Shown: piece after piece, positions 1 through 10,783 of the stretch
Numbering within the stretch: position 1 is the first letter of the stretch
Layout: every line of letters starts with the position of its first letter
Assembly (NCBI RefSeq): GCF_030816915.1
Contig: NZ_JAUSYN010000002.1
Span: 1,501,501-1,565,500, forward strand
Direction: 5' to 3'
DNA length: 64,000 nucleotides
Source of the DNA: Streptomyces sp. B3I8
Lineage (GTDB): Bacteria; Actinomycetota; Actinomycetes; Streptomycetales; Streptomycetaceae
The notes under the pieces: generated by a model
What the model saw: only the letters and a program-made list of their open reading frames with translations
Told to the model about the DNA's origin: nothing
Databases searched by the model: none
Translations under genes and position numbers: made by a program

Positions 1-10
1 GGCTGACCCC

Positions 11-1542
11 TTGACCGCACACGGAGCCAACCCGCTCCGTGACGCCGCGGACCGACGGCTCCCGCGTATCGCGGGGCCGTCGGGCCTGGTCATTTTCGGC
101 GTCACGGGGGATCTGTCGCGCAAGAAGCTGATGCCCGCCGTCTACGATCTGGCCAACCGCGGCCTGCTGCCGCCGGGGTTCTCCCTGGTGGGCTTCGCCC
201 GCCGCGAGTGGGAGCACGAGGACTTCGCGCAGGTCGTGCACGACGCGGTGAAGGAACACGCACGCACTCCCTTCCGCGAGGAGGTCTGGCAGCAGCTCGT
301 CCAGGGCATGCGGTTCGTCCAGGGCACGTTCGACGACGACGAGGCGTTCGAGCGGCTGCGCGGCACGATCGAGGAGCTGGACAAGGCACAGGGCACGGGC
401 GGCAACTTCGCCTTCTATCTGTCGGTGCCGCCGAAGTCGTTCCCGGTCGTCATCCAGCAGCTCAAGAAGCACGGGCTGGCCGACCAGTCCGGCGGTTCCT
501 GGCGCCGCGCGCGGTGATCGAGAAGCCGTTCGGGCACGATCTCGCCTCCGCCGAGGAGCTCAACCGGATCGTGCACGAGGTGTTCGGTTCGGACCAGGTG
601 TTCCGGATCGACCACTACCTGGGCAAGGAGACCGTCCAGAACATCCTGGCGCTGCGCTTCGCCAACCAGATGTTCGAACCGATCTGGAACCGGTCCTTCG
701 TGGACCATGTGCAGATCACGATGGCCGAGGACATCGGCATCGGCGGCCGGGCCGGCTACTACGACGGCATCGGCGCCGCCCGTGACGTCATCCAGAACCA
801 CCTGCTGCAGCTCATGGCGCTGACCGCGATGGAGGAGCCCGCCTCCTTCGGCGCGGACGCGCTGGCGGCGGAGAAGACCAAGGTGCTCGGCGCCGTCCGG
901 CTGCCCAGGGACCTGGGCCAGGACACCGTGCGCGGACAGTACGCGGCGGGCTGGCAGGGCGGCGAGAAGGCGGTCGGCTACCTCCAGGAGGAGGGCATCG
1001 ACCCGAAGTCGAAGACCGACACCTACGCGGCGATAAAGCTCGGCATCGACAACCGCCGCTGGGCGGGTGTCCCGTTCTACCTGCGCACCGGCAAGCGGCT
1101 GGGCCGCCGGGTCACCGAGATCGCGGTGGTCTTCCAGCGGGCCCCGCACTCCCCCTTCGACACCACCGCCACCGAGGAGCTCGGGTCGAACGCCATCGTC
1201 ATCCGGGTCCAGCCGGACGAGGGCGTCACGGTCCGCTTCGGTTCCAAGGTGCCGGGCACGTCGATGGAGATCCGGGACGTGTCCATGGACTTCGCCTACG
1301 GCGAGTCCTTCACCGAGTCCAGCCCGGAGGCCTACGAGCGGCTCATCCTGGACGTCCTGCTCGGCGACGCCAACCTCTTCCCGCGCACGGAGGAGGTCGA
1401 ACTGTCCTGGAAGATCCTCGACCCGATCGAGCGGTACTGGGACACCCACGGCACGCCCGCGCAGTACGCGTCGGGCACGTGGGGGCCGGCCGAGGCCGAT
1501 CAGATGCTGGAGCGAGACGGACGGAGCTGGCGCCGGCCATGA
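11..1542 (+). pseudogene. zwf: Glucose-6-phosphate 1-dehydrogenase, frameshifted
   Basis: Oxidises glucose-6-phosphate to 6-phosphogluconolactone with NADP+, the first step of the oxidative pentose phosphate pathway. The N-terminal part (11-517, TTG start) has the Rossmann motif GVTGDLSRKK near residues 30-39. The rest continues in another frame from about 514, with the active-site motif RIDHYLGKE near residue 198 of the restored protein. The frames join at WRRA/VIEKPFGHDL: a CG-alternating run at 503-513 has two extra bases, so the first frame reads WRRAR then TGA. Without them the protein would be about 509 aa, normal for the family. A TGA at 4-6 probably ends the upstream gene. opcA overlaps the 3' end. 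Either a real null allele or a sequencing error in a GC-repeat; the rest of the gene is undamaged. Confidence 0.87.
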
Positions 1543-2585
1543 AGATCGATCTCACCGACACCACGGCCAGCAAGATCAACAAGGCGCTGGTGCAGGGCCG
1601 CCGCGCCATCGGCACCCCGGCGGTCGGACTGGTGCTCACCCTCGTCATCGTCACCGACGAGGAGAACGCCTACGACGCGCTGAAGGCCGCCGGCGAGGCC
1701 GCGCACGAGCACCCCTCGCGCACGCTGGTCGTCGTCAAGCGGGTCTCCCGCTCGCTCCGGGACCGCACCACGTCCCGGCTGGACGCGGAGGTCCGGCTCG
1801 GCGCGGAGGCGGGCACCGGCGAGACGGTGGTGCTGCGGCTGTACGGCGAGGTCGCCGACCACGCCCAGTCCGTGGTGCTGCCGCTGCTGCTGCCGGACGC
1901 GCCCGTCGTCGTCTGGTGGCCGGTCAACGCGCCGCTGGACCCGGCCCGCGACCCGCTCGGCGCGCTCGCCCAGCGCCGGGTCACCGACACCTACGCCGCC
2001 GAGGAGCCGGTCCGCGAGCTGACCGCCCGCGCCGGCTCCTACACACCCGGCGACACCGACCTGTCCTGGACCCGGATCACGCCCTGGCGCTCCATGCTGG
2101 CGGCGGCCCTGGACCAGGTCGCCTGCGAGGTGCAGGCGGTCGAGGTGGAGGGCGAGGAGTCCAACCCGAGCTGCGAGCTGCTGGCGATGTGGCTCGCGGA
2201 CCGGCTGGACGTGCCGGTGCGGCGCTCGTCGTCCGGTGGCCCCGGCCTCACCGCAGTCCGGATGTCCACCGACTGCGGCCCGATCACCCTGGACCGCGCC
2301 GACGGCCGGCTGGCCACCCTCACCATCGAGGGACAGCCGGAGCGGGCGGTCGCGCTCAAGCGGCGCGACACCGCCGAGCTGATCGCGGAGGAGCTGCGCC
2401 GGCTCGACCCGGACGACACGTACGCGTCCGCGCTGCGGTTCGGGGTGGAACGGCTGCACGCGGGCAACGCGGGCGCGGCGGACGCCGCGTGGGCGGCGGC
2501 GAAGGCGGCCGGGAAGGCCGCCCGAGACGCGTCGGCGGATGCCTCCGCCGGGCCCTCCGGCGAGAAGGAGGCGGCCGCGAAGTGA
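1539..2585 (+). CDS. opcA: Glucose-6-phosphate dehydrogenase assembly protein OpcA
   Basis: OpcA is an allosteric and assembly factor for glucose-6-phosphate dehydrogenase in cyanobacteria and actinobacteria. I chose the ATG whose ATGA overlaps the zwf stop; the protein then begins MKIDLTDTTASKINKAL and has 348 residues. The reading frame stays open for 20 codons upstream, but those lie inside zwf. A PVVVWWPVNAPLDPARDPLG segment near residue 122 is typical of the family, and the tail is Ala/Lys/Glu-rich. It sits between zwf and pgl with start/stop overlaps on both sides, so the three are probably translated from one mRNA. If zwf is truly broken here, this partner has lost its local target. 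Confidence 0.93.
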   Translation: MKIDLTDTTASKINKALVQGRRAIGTPAVGLVLTLVIVTDEENAYDALKAAGEAAHEHPSRTLVVVKRVSRSLRDRTTSRLDAEVRLGAEAGTGETVVLRLYGEVADHAQSVVLPLLLPDAPVVVWWPVNAPLDPARDPLGALAQRRVTDTYAAEEPVRELTARAGSYTPGDTDLSWTRITPWRSMLAAALDQVACEVQAVEVEGEESNPSCELLAMWLADRLDVPVRRSSSGGPGLTAVRMSTDCGPITLDRADGRLATLTIEGQPERAVALKRRDTAELIAEELRRLDPDDTYASALRFGVERLHAGNAGAADAAWAAAKAAGKAARDASADASAGPSGEKEAAAK

Positions 2586-3364
2586 ACGCGCCTCAGCTCG
2601 TCGTCCACCGCGACAAGGACCTGATGGCCCAGGCCGCCGCGGCCCGGCTGATCACCAAGGTCGTCGACGCCCAGGCCTCCCGCGGTTCCGCCTCGATCGT
2701 GCTGACCGGCGGGCGCAACGGCAACGGCCTGCTGGCCGCGCTCGCCGCCGCGCCCGCCCGGGACGCGATCGACTGGGGGCGGCTGGACCTGTGGTGGGGC
2801 GACGAGCGGTTCCTCCCCGAGGGCGACCCCGAGCGCAACGTCACCCAGGCGCGCGAGGCGCTCCTCGACGCGGTGCCGCTGGATCCGGAGCGGGTGCACG
2901 CCATGCCCGCCTCCGACGGGCCGTACGGCTCCGACGCGGAGGCGGCGGCCGAGGGGTACGCGGCGGAACTGGCCAAGGCCGCCGGGCCCGAGGACCACGG
3001 TGGGGTGCCGGCCTTCGACGTGCTGATGCTGGGGGTCGGCCCCGACACGCATGTCGCCTCGCTGTTCCCGGAGTTGCCGGCGGTGCGGGAGACGGAGCGG
3101 ACGGTGGTCGGCGTGCACGGGGCGCCGAAGCCGCCGCCGACGCGGGTCTCGCTGACGCTGCCGGCGATCCGGGCGGCGCGTGAGGTGTGGCTGCTGGCGG
3201 CGGGGGACGACAAGGCGGGCGCGGTGAGGATCGCGCTGTCGGGCGCGGGCGAGATCCAGGCGCCGGCGGCCGGGGCGTACGGCACGGCCCGCACCCTGTG
3301 GCTCCTGGACGAGCCCGCGGCCTCCCGACTCCCCCGCTCCCTGTACCCCCCGGCGTCGGCGTAG
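2582..3364 (+). CDS. pgl: 6-phosphogluconolactonase
   Basis: Hydrolyses 6-phosphogluconolactone to 6-phosphogluconate, the second step of the oxidative pentose phosphate pathway. The 260-aa protein has the DevB/SOL-family features: the nucleotide-fold motif VLTGGRNGNGLL near residue 40, WGDERFLP near 73, and GVGPDTHVASLFP near 150. The GTG start overlaps the opcA stop as GTGA, so translation is probably coupled. It is the last gene of the zwf-opcA-pgl operon and faces pgi across a hairpin-bearing gap. Confidence 0.92.
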   Translation: MNAPQLVVHRDKDLMAQAAAARLITKVVDAQASRGSASIVLTGGRNGNGLLAALAAAPARDAIDWGRLDLWWGDERFLPEGDPERNVTQAREALLDAVPLDPERVHAMPASDGPYGSDAEAAAEGYAAELAKAAGPEDHGGVPAFDVLMLGVGPDTHVASLFPELPAVRETERTVVGVHGAPKPPPTRVSLTLPAIRAAREVWLLAAGDDKAGAVRIALSGAGEIQAPAAGAYGTARTLWLLDEPAASRLPRSLYPPASA

Positions 3365-3375
3365 GCGCCGTACGG

Positions 3376-3452
3376 AGATTGCGCGGTTCCCCGTGCCCCT
3401 GAAAAGGGGCACGGGGCTGTGTCGATATGCGGCTCCGCCGCGTGGGCGCGAT
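3376..3452. repeat. Dispersed Streptomyces intergenic repeat
   Basis: The block starting GCGCGGTTCCCCGTGCCCC and running through a GGCTCCGCCGCGTGGGCGCG tail resembles a sequence that I remember as recurring in gaps between convergent Streptomyces genes. It includes the hairpin listed separately. The family assignment is from memory and was not checked by search. Confidence 0.5.
3389..3416. terminator. Hairpin between pgl and pgi
   Basis: A perfect 12-bp stem (CCCCGTGCCCCT with its complement) closes a GAAA tetraloop. It lies between the ends of convergent pgl and pgi, so it can act in both directions. No U-tract follows, as is usual in Streptomyces. A second G/C-rich inverted repeat lies at about 3457-3490. 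Confidence 0.7.
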
Positions 3453-3526
3453 CTTTCCGGGGGCCCGGGGGGCCGGAGCCCCCCCGGGGACGGGAAGGGT
3501 AGGGGCGGCGGGAGCGAGAAAAAGCC

Positions 3527-5179
3527 CTACCGCCCGCGCAGCGCCCGGTACTTGGCGACCAGCGCACGACTGGACGCATCCAGCCCCGGCACGTCCGCCC
3601 CCTCCGTCAACGCCGGCTCCACCCGCTTCGCCAGGACCTTCCCCAGCTCGACCCCCCACTGGTCGAACGAGTCGATGTTCCACACCGCGCCCTGCACGAA
3701 CACCTTGTGCTCGTAGAGCGCGACGAGCTGGCCGAGGACCGACGGCGTGAGTTCCCGCGCGAGGATCGTCGTCGTGGGGTGGTTGCCGTGGAACGTCCGT
3801 GGCGCCACCTGCTCCTCCGGTACCCCCTCCGCCCGCACCTCCTCCGCCGTCTTCCCGAACGCCAGCGCCTGCGTCTGCGCGAAGAAGTTCGCCATCAGCA
3901 GGTCGTGCTGCGCCCTCAGCTCCTCGCCCAGCTCCGCCACCGGCTCGGCGAAGCCGATGAAGTCCGCCGGGATGAGCTTGGTGCCCTGGTGGATCAACTG
4001 GTAATAGGCGTGCTGCCCGTTGGTGCCGGGCGTGCCCCACACCACCGGCCCCGTCTCCCACTCCACCGGCCGCCCGTCCCGGTCCACGGACTTGCCGTTG
4101 GACTCCATGTCGAGCTGCTGGAGGTAGGCCGTGAACCTCGACAGGTAGTGCGAGTACGGCAGCACGGCGTGCGACTGCGCGTCGTGGAAGTTGCCGTACC
4201 AGATCCCCAGCAGGCCCAGCAGCAACGGCACGTTGGACTCGGGGGGTGCGGTGCGGAAGTGCTCGTCGATCACGTGGAAGCCGTCGAGCATCTCGCGGAA
4301 CCGGTCGGGGCCGATCGCGATCACGAGCGACAGGCCGATCGCCGAGTCGTAGGAGTAGCGGCCGCCGACCCAGTCCCAGAACTCGAACATGTTGGCCGTG
4401 TCGATGCCGAAGTCGGCGACCTTCTCCGCGTTCGTCGACAGCGCCACGAAGTGCTTGGCGACGGCGTCCTGACCGGCCTTCAGCTCACCCAGCAGCCAGT
4501 TGCGGGCGGAGGTGGCGTTGGTGATGGTCTCGATGGTGGTGAACGTCTTGGAGGCGATGATGAACAGCGTCTCGGCGGCGTCCAGGTCGCGGGTGGCCTC
4601 GTGCAGGTCGGCGCCGTCCACGTTGGAGACGAAGCGGACCGTGAGGCCGCGGTCGGTGAAGGCGCGCAGCGCCTCGTAGGCCATCGCGGGGCCCAGGTCG
4701 GAGCCGCCGATGCCGATGTTGACGACGTTCCGGATGCGCCGGCCGGTGTGCCCGGTCCACTCCCCGGAGCGGACCCGCCCGGCGAAGTCGGCCATCCGGT
4801 CCAGGACTTCGTGCACGGCGGGCACGACGTTCTCGCCGTCCACCTCGATCACCGCGTCGCGCGGGGCGCGCAGCGCGGTGTGCAGGACGGCCCGGTTCTC
4901 GGTGGTGTTGACGCGCTCACCGCGGAACATCGCGTCCCGCAGCCCGAACACGTCGGTGGCGGCGGCCAGCTCGCGCAGCAGCCGGAGGGTCTCGTCGGTG
5001 ACGAGCTGCTTGGAGTAGTCGACATACAGGTCGCCGACCTGGAGGGTGTAACCGGTGCCGCGTGCGGGGTCGGCCTCGAACAGCTCCCGCAGGTGGGTGC
5101 TGGCCAGTTCCTCGCGGTGCGTGGCCAGCGCGGACCACTCGGGGGTGCGGTCGAGCCGGGTACGGCTGTCTGCGTTCAT
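3527..5179 (-). CDS. pgi: Glucose-6-phosphate isomerase
   Basis: Interconverts glucose-6-phosphate and fructose-6-phosphate, linking glycolysis with the pentose phosphate genes opposite. The 550-aa length is normal. Diagnostic stretches are [16 protein letters not shown] near 158, the STNAEKV region near 250, [12 protein letters not shown] near 265, the substrate-site segment with [18 protein letters not shown] near 350, and [17 protein letters not shown] near 386. The ATG start is preceded on its strand by a purine-rich AAGGCGGAAG ribosome site. It is monocistronic as far as can be seen. Confidence 0.95.
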   Translation of the reverse strand: MNADSRTRLDRTPEWSALATHREELASTHLRELFEADPARGTGYTLQVGDLYVDYSKQLVTDETLRLLRELAAATDVFGLRDAMFRGERVNTTENRAVLHTALRAPRDAVIEVDGENVVPAVHEVLDRMADFAGRVRSGEWTGHTGRRIRNVVNIGIGGSDLGPAMAYEALRAFTDRGLTVRFVSNVDGADLHEATRDLDAAETLFIIASKTFTTIETITNATSARNWLLGELKAGQDAVAKHFVALSTNAEKVADFGIDTANMFEFWDWVGGRYSYDSAIGLSLVIAIGPDRFREMLDGFHVIDEHFRTAPPESNVPLLLGLLGIWYGNFHDAQSHAVLPYSHYLSRFTAYLQQLDMESNGKSVDRDGRPVEWETGPVVWGTPGTNGQHAYYQLIHQGTKLIPADFIGFAEPVAELGEELRAQHDLLMANFFAQTQALAFGKTAEEVRAEGVPEEQVAPRTFHGNHPTTTILARELTPSVLGQLVALYEHKVFVQGAVWNIDSFDQWGVELGKVLAKRVEPALTEGADVPGLDASSRALVAKYRALRGR

Positions 5180-5416
5180 CTCGGACTTCCGCCTTCTTCC
5201 TTGCCTTGCCTGTGCGTGCCTTGCCCCGCTGCCGGTCCCAACCTAATTGATCAGCGCGGGGAGACGCAGGAGGAGGAGGGTCTCAGGAGGACAGGAAGCA
5301 ACACCGGCACCGGCACGACGGAAGGTACGGCGGAGCCCGGCCACCGCGCTCGACGCATGCGTGCGAAGGCGGCAGCCGAACATGGCCCGGCCGTCGTTCG
5401 CCCGCGCAAAAGGCTC

Positions 5417-5445
5417 CGGCCAGGCACCCGCCGGATGCCTGGCCG
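5417..5445 (-). terminator. Terminator after the RbpA-family gene
   Basis: A perfect 10-bp stem (CGGCCAGGCA / TGCCTGGCCG) with a 9-nt loop lies 10 nt past the stop codon of the gene ending at 5456. A short TTTT follows on the minus strand. Confidence 0.75.
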
Positions 5446-5455
5446 TCTCGTCGCT

Positions 5456-5791
5456 CTAGATCTCGCCGCGCAGTTTGGCGAGCGCCTCGGCGAGGATCGC
5501 CTCGCCGTCCGCGTCGCTGCGCCGCTCCCGTACGTAGGCGAGGTGCGTCTTGTACGGTTCCGTGCGCGGGGGGGCCGGCGGGTTGTCCCGGTCCTGTCCT
5601 GCGGGGAAGCCGCAGCGCGGGCAGTCCCACGTGTCGGGGACCTGCGCGTCGCTGGCGAAGCTCGGCTGCGTCTCGTGCCCGTTGGAGCACCAGAAGGAGA
5701 TGCGCAGACGCGGGGCGGACTCGCCGCGCTCGGCCTCGCCCATCGGCCCAGCCCCGACCCGGCTTCCTCGGATCGCGTTGCCACTTGCCAC
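5456..5791 (-). CDS. rbpA: RbpA-family RNA polymerase-binding protein
   Basis: Members of this actinobacterial family bind RNA polymerase and the principal sigma factor and stimulate promoter opening. The 111-aa protein has a basic N-terminal tail (AIRGSRVGAG), a zinc-ribbon-like core with Cys35, His39, Cys57 and Cys60 (FWCSNGHE ... DCPRCG), then a linker and the C-terminal helix THLAYVRERRSDADGEAIL that in the family contacts sigma. The GTG start has an AGGGAG ribosome site at good spacing. The sequence differs clearly from the best-studied S. coelicolor RbpA as I remember it, so it is probably a paralogue with a possibly different sigma preference. Confidence 0.8.
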   Translation of the reverse strand: MASGNAIRGSRVGAGPMGEAERGESAPRLRISFWCSNGHETQPSFASDAQVPDTWDCPRCGFPAGQDRDNPPAPPRTEPYKTHLAYVRERRSDADGEAILAEALAKLRGEI

Positions 5792-5962
5792 GGTCGTAAC
5801 TCCCTGCGTGATGGTGCCGCGAAGCGAGTCGGCGTTCCGCTTCGCTGCGAGCGCCTCAGTCTACGTAAGGCCCAACGCGCGTCCAGTGAGGGGAGTTACC
5901 CCCCGGCCCGGAACGCAACCCCATGATAGGCCGCGTCCCAAGGGCTGACCCTTGGCTCCGGA

Positions 5963-6199
5963 CTAGTGATTGCTCTTGATGACCAGAGCGAGCACGACAA
6001 TGCACGCGAACCAACACAGACCGACCACCACGGTGATGCGGTCCAGGTTGCGCTCGGCGACCGAGGAGCCGCCGACCGACGACTGCATGCCGCCACCGAA
6101 CATGTCGGAGAGACCGCCGCCCTTCCCCTTGTGCATCAGCACCAGCAGCATCAGCAGCAGGCTGAACACGATCAGGGCGATTGAGAACCCCAGAACCAC
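5963..6199 (-). CDS. secG: Preprotein translocase subunit SecG
   Basis: Small accessory subunit of the SecYEG channel in the cytoplasmic membrane. I start it at the GTG giving MVLGFSIALIVFSLLLMLLV (78 aa), because GAGGAAG lies about 12 nt upstream and because homologues begin there; a longer in-frame extension to 6256 has no family support. Two membrane helices (about 3-22 and 53-74) flank the conserved cytoplasmic loop HKGKGGGLSDMFGGG. It lies 111 bp downstream of tpiA and probably shares the glycolytic transcript. Confidence 0.93.
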   Translation of the reverse strand: MVLGFSIALIVFSLLLMLLVLMHKGKGGGLSDMFGGGMQSSVGGSSVAERNLDRITVVVGLCWFACIVVLALVIKSNH

Positions 6200-6310
6200 G
6201 GCTGGACCAACTTCCTCGGATGCGAATCGACGACGGGGGCCGGTGGTGTGCGGCACACGGCCCCACCACTGGCCCCCGCAAGGGTACGACGGATCGCCGC
6301 TACGGCGTAC

Positions 6311-7087
6311 TCACTGGTCGCGGAAGCGCACGATCTTGACGAATTCCTCGGCGTCCAGCGAGGCACCGCCGACCAGCGCGCCGTCGATGTCGGGCTTCGC
6401 CATGATCTCGGCGACGTTGCCCGACTTCACGGAGCCGCCGTACTGGATGCGGACCTGGTCGGCCAGCTCCTGCGAGTACAGCTCGGCCAGCTTGGACCGG
6501 ATCGCGGCGCACACCTCCTGAGCGTCGTCGGCGCCGCAGACCTTGCCGGTACCGATGGCCCACACGGGCTCGTAGGCGATGACGACGGTGCCGGCCTGCT
6601 CGGCGGGGACGTCCTCGAGACCGCCCTCGACCTGGGCGAGCGTGTGCGCGACATGGTTGCCCGCCTCGCGGACGTCCAGTTCCTCGCCCACGCACAGGAT
6701 CGGGGTGAGGCCGTGCTTGAAGGCCGCCTTCACCTTGGCGTTGACGATCTCGTCGGTCTCGGCGTGGTACTGCCGGCGCTCGGAGTGGCCGACGGCCACG
6801 TAGGCGCACTTCAGCTTGGCGAGCAGCGGGCCGGAGATCTCGCCGGTGTAGGCGCCGGAGTCGTGCGCGGAGATGTCCTGGGCACCGTATTTGATCTTGA
6901 GGTTGTCACCCTCGACCATGGTCTGCACCGAACGCAGGTCGGTGAAGGGGGGCAGGACGGCGACCTCCACGGCGTCGTAGTCCTTGTCGGCCAGGGCGAA
7001 GACGAGCTTCTGGACGTGCGCGATGGCCTCGAGGTGGTTGAGGTTCATCTTCCAGTTGCCCGCCATCAGCGGCGTGCGAGTGGTCAT
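6311..7087 (-). CDS. tpiA: Triosephosphate isomerase
   Basis: Interconverts dihydroxyacetone phosphate and glyceraldehyde-3-phosphate. The 258-aa TIM barrel starts [17 protein letters not shown] and has the catalytic Lys in GNWKMN, the catalytic His in VGHSERR near 100, and the catalytic Glu in [12 protein letters not shown] near 170. The start is only 6 nt from the pgk stop, so the two are co-transcribed and probably coupled. Confidence 0.96.
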   Translation of the reverse strand: MTTRTPLMAGNWKMNLNHLEAIAHVQKLVFALADKDYDAVEVAVLPPFTDLRSVQTMVEGDNLKIKYGAQDISAHDSGAYTGEISGPLLAKLKCAYVAVGHSERRQYHAETDEIVNAKVKAAFKHGLTPILCVGEELDVREAGNHVAHTLAQVEGGLEDVPAEQAGTVVIAYEPVWAIGTGKVCGADDAQEVCAAIRSKLAELYSQELADQVRIQYGGSVKSGNVAEIMAKPDIDGALVGGASLDAEEFVKIVRFRDQ

Positions 7088-7093
7088 ACGGGG

Positions 7094-8305
7094 TCAGTCC
7101 TCCAGTGCGGCGAGGCCGGGGAGCGTCTTGCCCTCGAGGTATTCGAGGGAGGCGCCGCCGCCGGTCGAGATGTGGCCGAATGCGTTCTCGTCGAAGCCCA
7201 GGGTGCGCACGGCGGCCGCGGAGTCCCCGCCGCCGACCACGCTGAAGCCCTGGGAGTCGACGAGGGCCTGGGCGACCGCCTTGGTGCCCTCGGCGTAGTC
7301 GGGGTGCTCGAAGACGCCCATGGGACCGTTCCAGAAGACGGTCCCGGCGTCGTCGAGCTTCGCGGCGTACAGTTCGCCGCTCCTGGGGCCGATGTCCAGG
7401 CCCATCTGGCCTTCGGGCATCTTGTCCGCGTCGACGACCGTGTGCTCGGTGGGCGCCTGGGCCTTGAGGTCCGGGAACCCGGGGCCGACCACGACGTCCA
7501 CCGGGAGCACCAGCTCGACGCCCTGCTTCTCGGCGCGCTCCAGGTACTCGGTGACGGCCGGGAGCTGGTCCTCCTGCAGCAGGGAGGAGCCGATGTCGTA
7601 CCCCTTGGCCTTGAGGAAGGTGTATGCCATGCCGCCGCCGATGAGCAGGCGGTCGGCCTTGCCGAGGAGCTGGTCGATCACGGCGAGCTTGTCGGAGACC
7701 TTGGCGCCGCCGAGCGCGACGACATAGGGCCGCTTGACGTCCTCGGTGAGCTTCTTCAGGACGCCGACCTCGGTGGCGATCAGATGACCGGCGTAGTGCG
7801 GCAGCCGCTTCGGAAGGTCGAACACCGAGGCGTGCTTGCGGTGCACGGCGCCGAAGCCGTCGCCGACGTAGGTGTCGGCGAGGCCGGCGAGCTTGTCGGC
7901 GAAGGCGGCGCGCTCGGCGTCGTCCTTGGCCGTCTCCCCGGCGTTGAAGCGCAGGTTCTCCAGGACCGCGACCTGTCCGTCGGCGAGGCCGGCGACGGTG
8001 GACTCTGCGGACTCGCCGACCGTGTCCTTCGCGAAGGCGACCTGGGCGCCGAGGAGTTCACCGAGGCGGGCGGCGGCGGGGGCGAGGGAGAAGGCGGGGT
8101 CGGGGGCGCCCTTGGGGCGGCCCAGGTGCGAGGCGACGATCACGCGGGCACCCGCCGCGGCCAGCGCCTCGACCGTGGGCAGGACGGCCCGGATGCGGCC
8201 GTCGTCGGTGATGGTGGTGCCGGACAGCGGCACGTTGAGGTCGGCGCGGACGAAGACGCGCTTGCCCGCGACGCCGTCCGAGAGGAGTTCGTCAATCGTC
8301 TTCAT
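7094..8305 (-). CDS. pgk: Phosphoglycerate kinase
   Basis: Transfers the acyl phosphate of 1,3-bisphosphoglycerate to ADP. I start it at the ATG giving [20 protein letters not shown] (403 aa, the family length); the open frame extends much further upstream but only antisense to and past gap. Motifs include RADLNVPL near 20, the SHLGRPKG site near 60 and the nucleotide-site GGGDSAAAV near 370. An AGGGAG ribosome site lies upstream. A hairpin separates it from gap, so it may have its own promoter or depend on readthrough. Confidence 0.96.
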   Translation of the reverse strand: MKTIDELLSDGVAGKRVFVRADLNVPLSGTTITDDGRIRAVLPTVEALAAAGARVIVASHLGRPKGAPDPAFSLAPAAARLGELLGAQVAFAKDTVGESAESTVAGLADGQVAVLENLRFNAGETAKDDAERAAFADKLAGLADTYVGDGFGAVHRKHASVFDLPKRLPHYAGHLIATEVGVLKKLTEDVKRPYVVALGGAKVSDKLAVIDQLLGKADRLLIGGGMAYTFLKAKGYDIGSSLLQEDQLPAVTEYLERAEKQGVELVLPVDVVVGPGFPDLKAQAPTEHTVVDADKMPEGQMGLDIGPRSGELYAAKLDDAGTVFWNGPMGVFEHPDYAEGTKAVAQALVDSQGFSVVGGGDSAAAVRTLGFDENAFGHISTGGGASLEYLEGKTLPGLAALED

Positions 8306-8397
8306 ACAGGGGCTCCCTGATGCTGTGGATGGCTCTGACCGCTCCGGCCACGACGGCCGGTCCAGCCGGGTCCGGCTGGTCGCTGCTGGACGCGCGT

Positions 8398-8437
8398 CAG
8401 GGCTCGGACAGCGCGTCCTCGCACTGTCCGAGCCCTG
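8398..8437 (-). terminator. Hairpin between gap and pgk
   Basis: A perfect 14-bp inverted repeat (CAGGGCTCGGACAG and complement) with a 12-nt loop starts 30 nt after the gap stop codon. It would end or attenuate gap transcripts before pgk and so allow gap to be expressed in excess of pgk-tpiA. Confidence 0.75.
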
Positions 8438-8466
8438 CTGCGCATCGAGGTGTCTGCTCCGGTCGA

Positions 8467-9543
<1,077 letters not shown>

Positions 9544-9568
9544 CTACGACCCTACCTCCCCGGGGCCC

Positions 9569-9593
9569 ACCGGGTGACATTGAGACACCCGGT
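9569..9593. promoter_or_regulatory. Inverted repeat upstream of gap
   Basis: ACCGGGTG and CACCCGGT form an 8-bp perfect inverted repeat with a 9-nt centre, about 92 bp upstream of the gap start. A possible -10 (TAGGGT on the minus strand) lies just downstream. A regulator site is plausible; I cannot name the regulator. Confidence 0.4.
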
Positions 9594-9712
9594 ATGCCGC
9601 GAGGCGGACCTTACCGGCAAGTAGGGGTGTGGATCAGCATGGATCACCTGGAACCACCGGCCGTCCGGGGCGGTCGGACGGGGCACTCGGCGACCCGCCG
9701 GGGTGGCTGCCC

Positions 9713-9790
9713 GCGACGGCCCGACGGAAGGGTCTGCGACGGCCCGACGGGAGGGCTCGCGACGGCTCTGCGGGGAAGCCCGCGACGGGC
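9713..9790. repeat. 23-bp tandem repeat, 3.4 copies, between whiA and gap
   Basis: Units start at 9713, 9736, 9759 and 9782, each beginning GCGACGG. The first two units differ at only three positions; the third is more diverged and the fourth is partial. The array lies just past the whiA stop codon. Confidence 0.75.
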
Positions 9791-9793
9791 GTC

Positions 9794-10783
9794 TCAGCCC
9801 GCGAGGTTGTCCGCCATCTCCTCCGTCAGGCTGGACTCCGTGCCCGGGATTCCGAGGTCGGAGGCTCGCTTGTCGGCCATGGCGAGCAGCCGGCGGATCC
9901 GGCCGGCCACCGCGTCCTTGGTCAGCGGCGGGTCGGCGAGCGCGCCGAGCTCCTCCAGGGAGGCCTGCTTGTGGTCCATGCGCAGTCGGCCGGCGGCGGC
10001 GAGGTGCTCGGGGACGTCGTCCGCGAGGATCTCCAGCGCGCGCTGCACGCGGGCGCCGGCCGCGACGGCCGCGCGGGCCGAGCGGCGCAGGTTGGCGTCG
10101 TCGAAGTTGGCGAGCCGGTTGGCGGTGGCGCGGACCTCGCGTCGCATCCGGCGCTCCTCCCAGGCGAGCACCGACTCGTGCGCGCCGAGCCGGGTGAGCA
10201 GCGCGCCGATCGCGTCGCCGTCGCGGACCACGACCCGGTCGACGCCGCGCACCTCGCGGGCCTTGGCGGCGATGGAGAGCCGGCGGGCGGCGCCGACCAG
10301 GGCGAGCGCGGCCTCCGGCCCCGGGCAGGTGACCTCCAGGGAGGAAGAGCGGCCGGGCTCGGTGAGCGAGCCGTGGGCGAGGAAGGCGCCGCGCCAGGCT
10401 GCCTCGGCGTCGCAGGTGGCCCCCGAGACCACCTGCGGCGGCAGGCCGCGGATCGGGCGGCCCCGGCCGTCGACAAGGCCGGTCTGGCGGGCCAGTTGGT
10501 CGCCGCCGGCGACCACCCGGACCACGTAGCGCGAGCCGCGGCGCAGCCCGCCGGGCGCCATCACGATCAGTTCGGAGCTGTGGCCGAAGATCTCCAGGAT
10601 GTCCCGCTTGAGCCGGCGGGCCGCCATCGCGGTGTCCAGCTCCGCCTCGATCACGATGCGGCCGCTGACCAGGTGCAGGCCGCCCGCGAACCGCAGGATC
10701 GCCGAGACCTCCGCCTTTCTGCAGCAGGTCCGGGTGACGGGTAGCCGGGAGATCTCGTCCTTCACCGCTGCCGTCATCGCCAT
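9794..10783 (-). CDS. whiA: Sporulation transcription factor WhiA
   Basis: WhiA is a conserved Gram-positive DNA-binding protein that in Streptomyces acts with WhiB to control sporulation septation. The 329-aa protein has a degenerate LAGLIDADG-like N-terminal domain ([24 protein letters not shown] region, residues 28-52) and a C-terminal helix-turn-helix around residues 245-315 ([23 protein letters not shown]). Of the two possible starts in MAMTAAV, the second overlaps the yvcK stop as ATGA and the first overlaps it by 10 nt. It is the last gene of the uvrC-rapZ-yvcK-whiA operon. Confidence 0.95.
   Translation of the reverse strand: MAMTAAVKDEISRLPVTRTCCRKAEVSAILRFAGGLHLVSGRIVIEAELDTAMAARRLKRDILEIFGHSSELIVMAPGGLRRGSRYVVRVVAGGDQLARQTGLVDGRGRPIRGLPPQVVSGATCDAEAAWRGAFLAHGSLTEPGRSSSLEVTCPGPEAALALVGAARRLSIAAKAREVRGVDRVVVRDGDAIGALLTRLGAHESVLAWEERRMRREVRATANRLANFDDANLRRSARAAVAAGARVQRALEILADDVPEHLAAAGRLRMDHKQASLEELGALADPPLTKDAVAGRIRRLLAMADKRASDLGIPGTESSLTEEMADNLAG

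Noticed and set aside
1..10. End of an upstream gene (perhaps transaldolase)
   Set aside because: Only a TGA at 4-6 is visible; the gene identity would rest on expected gene order alone.
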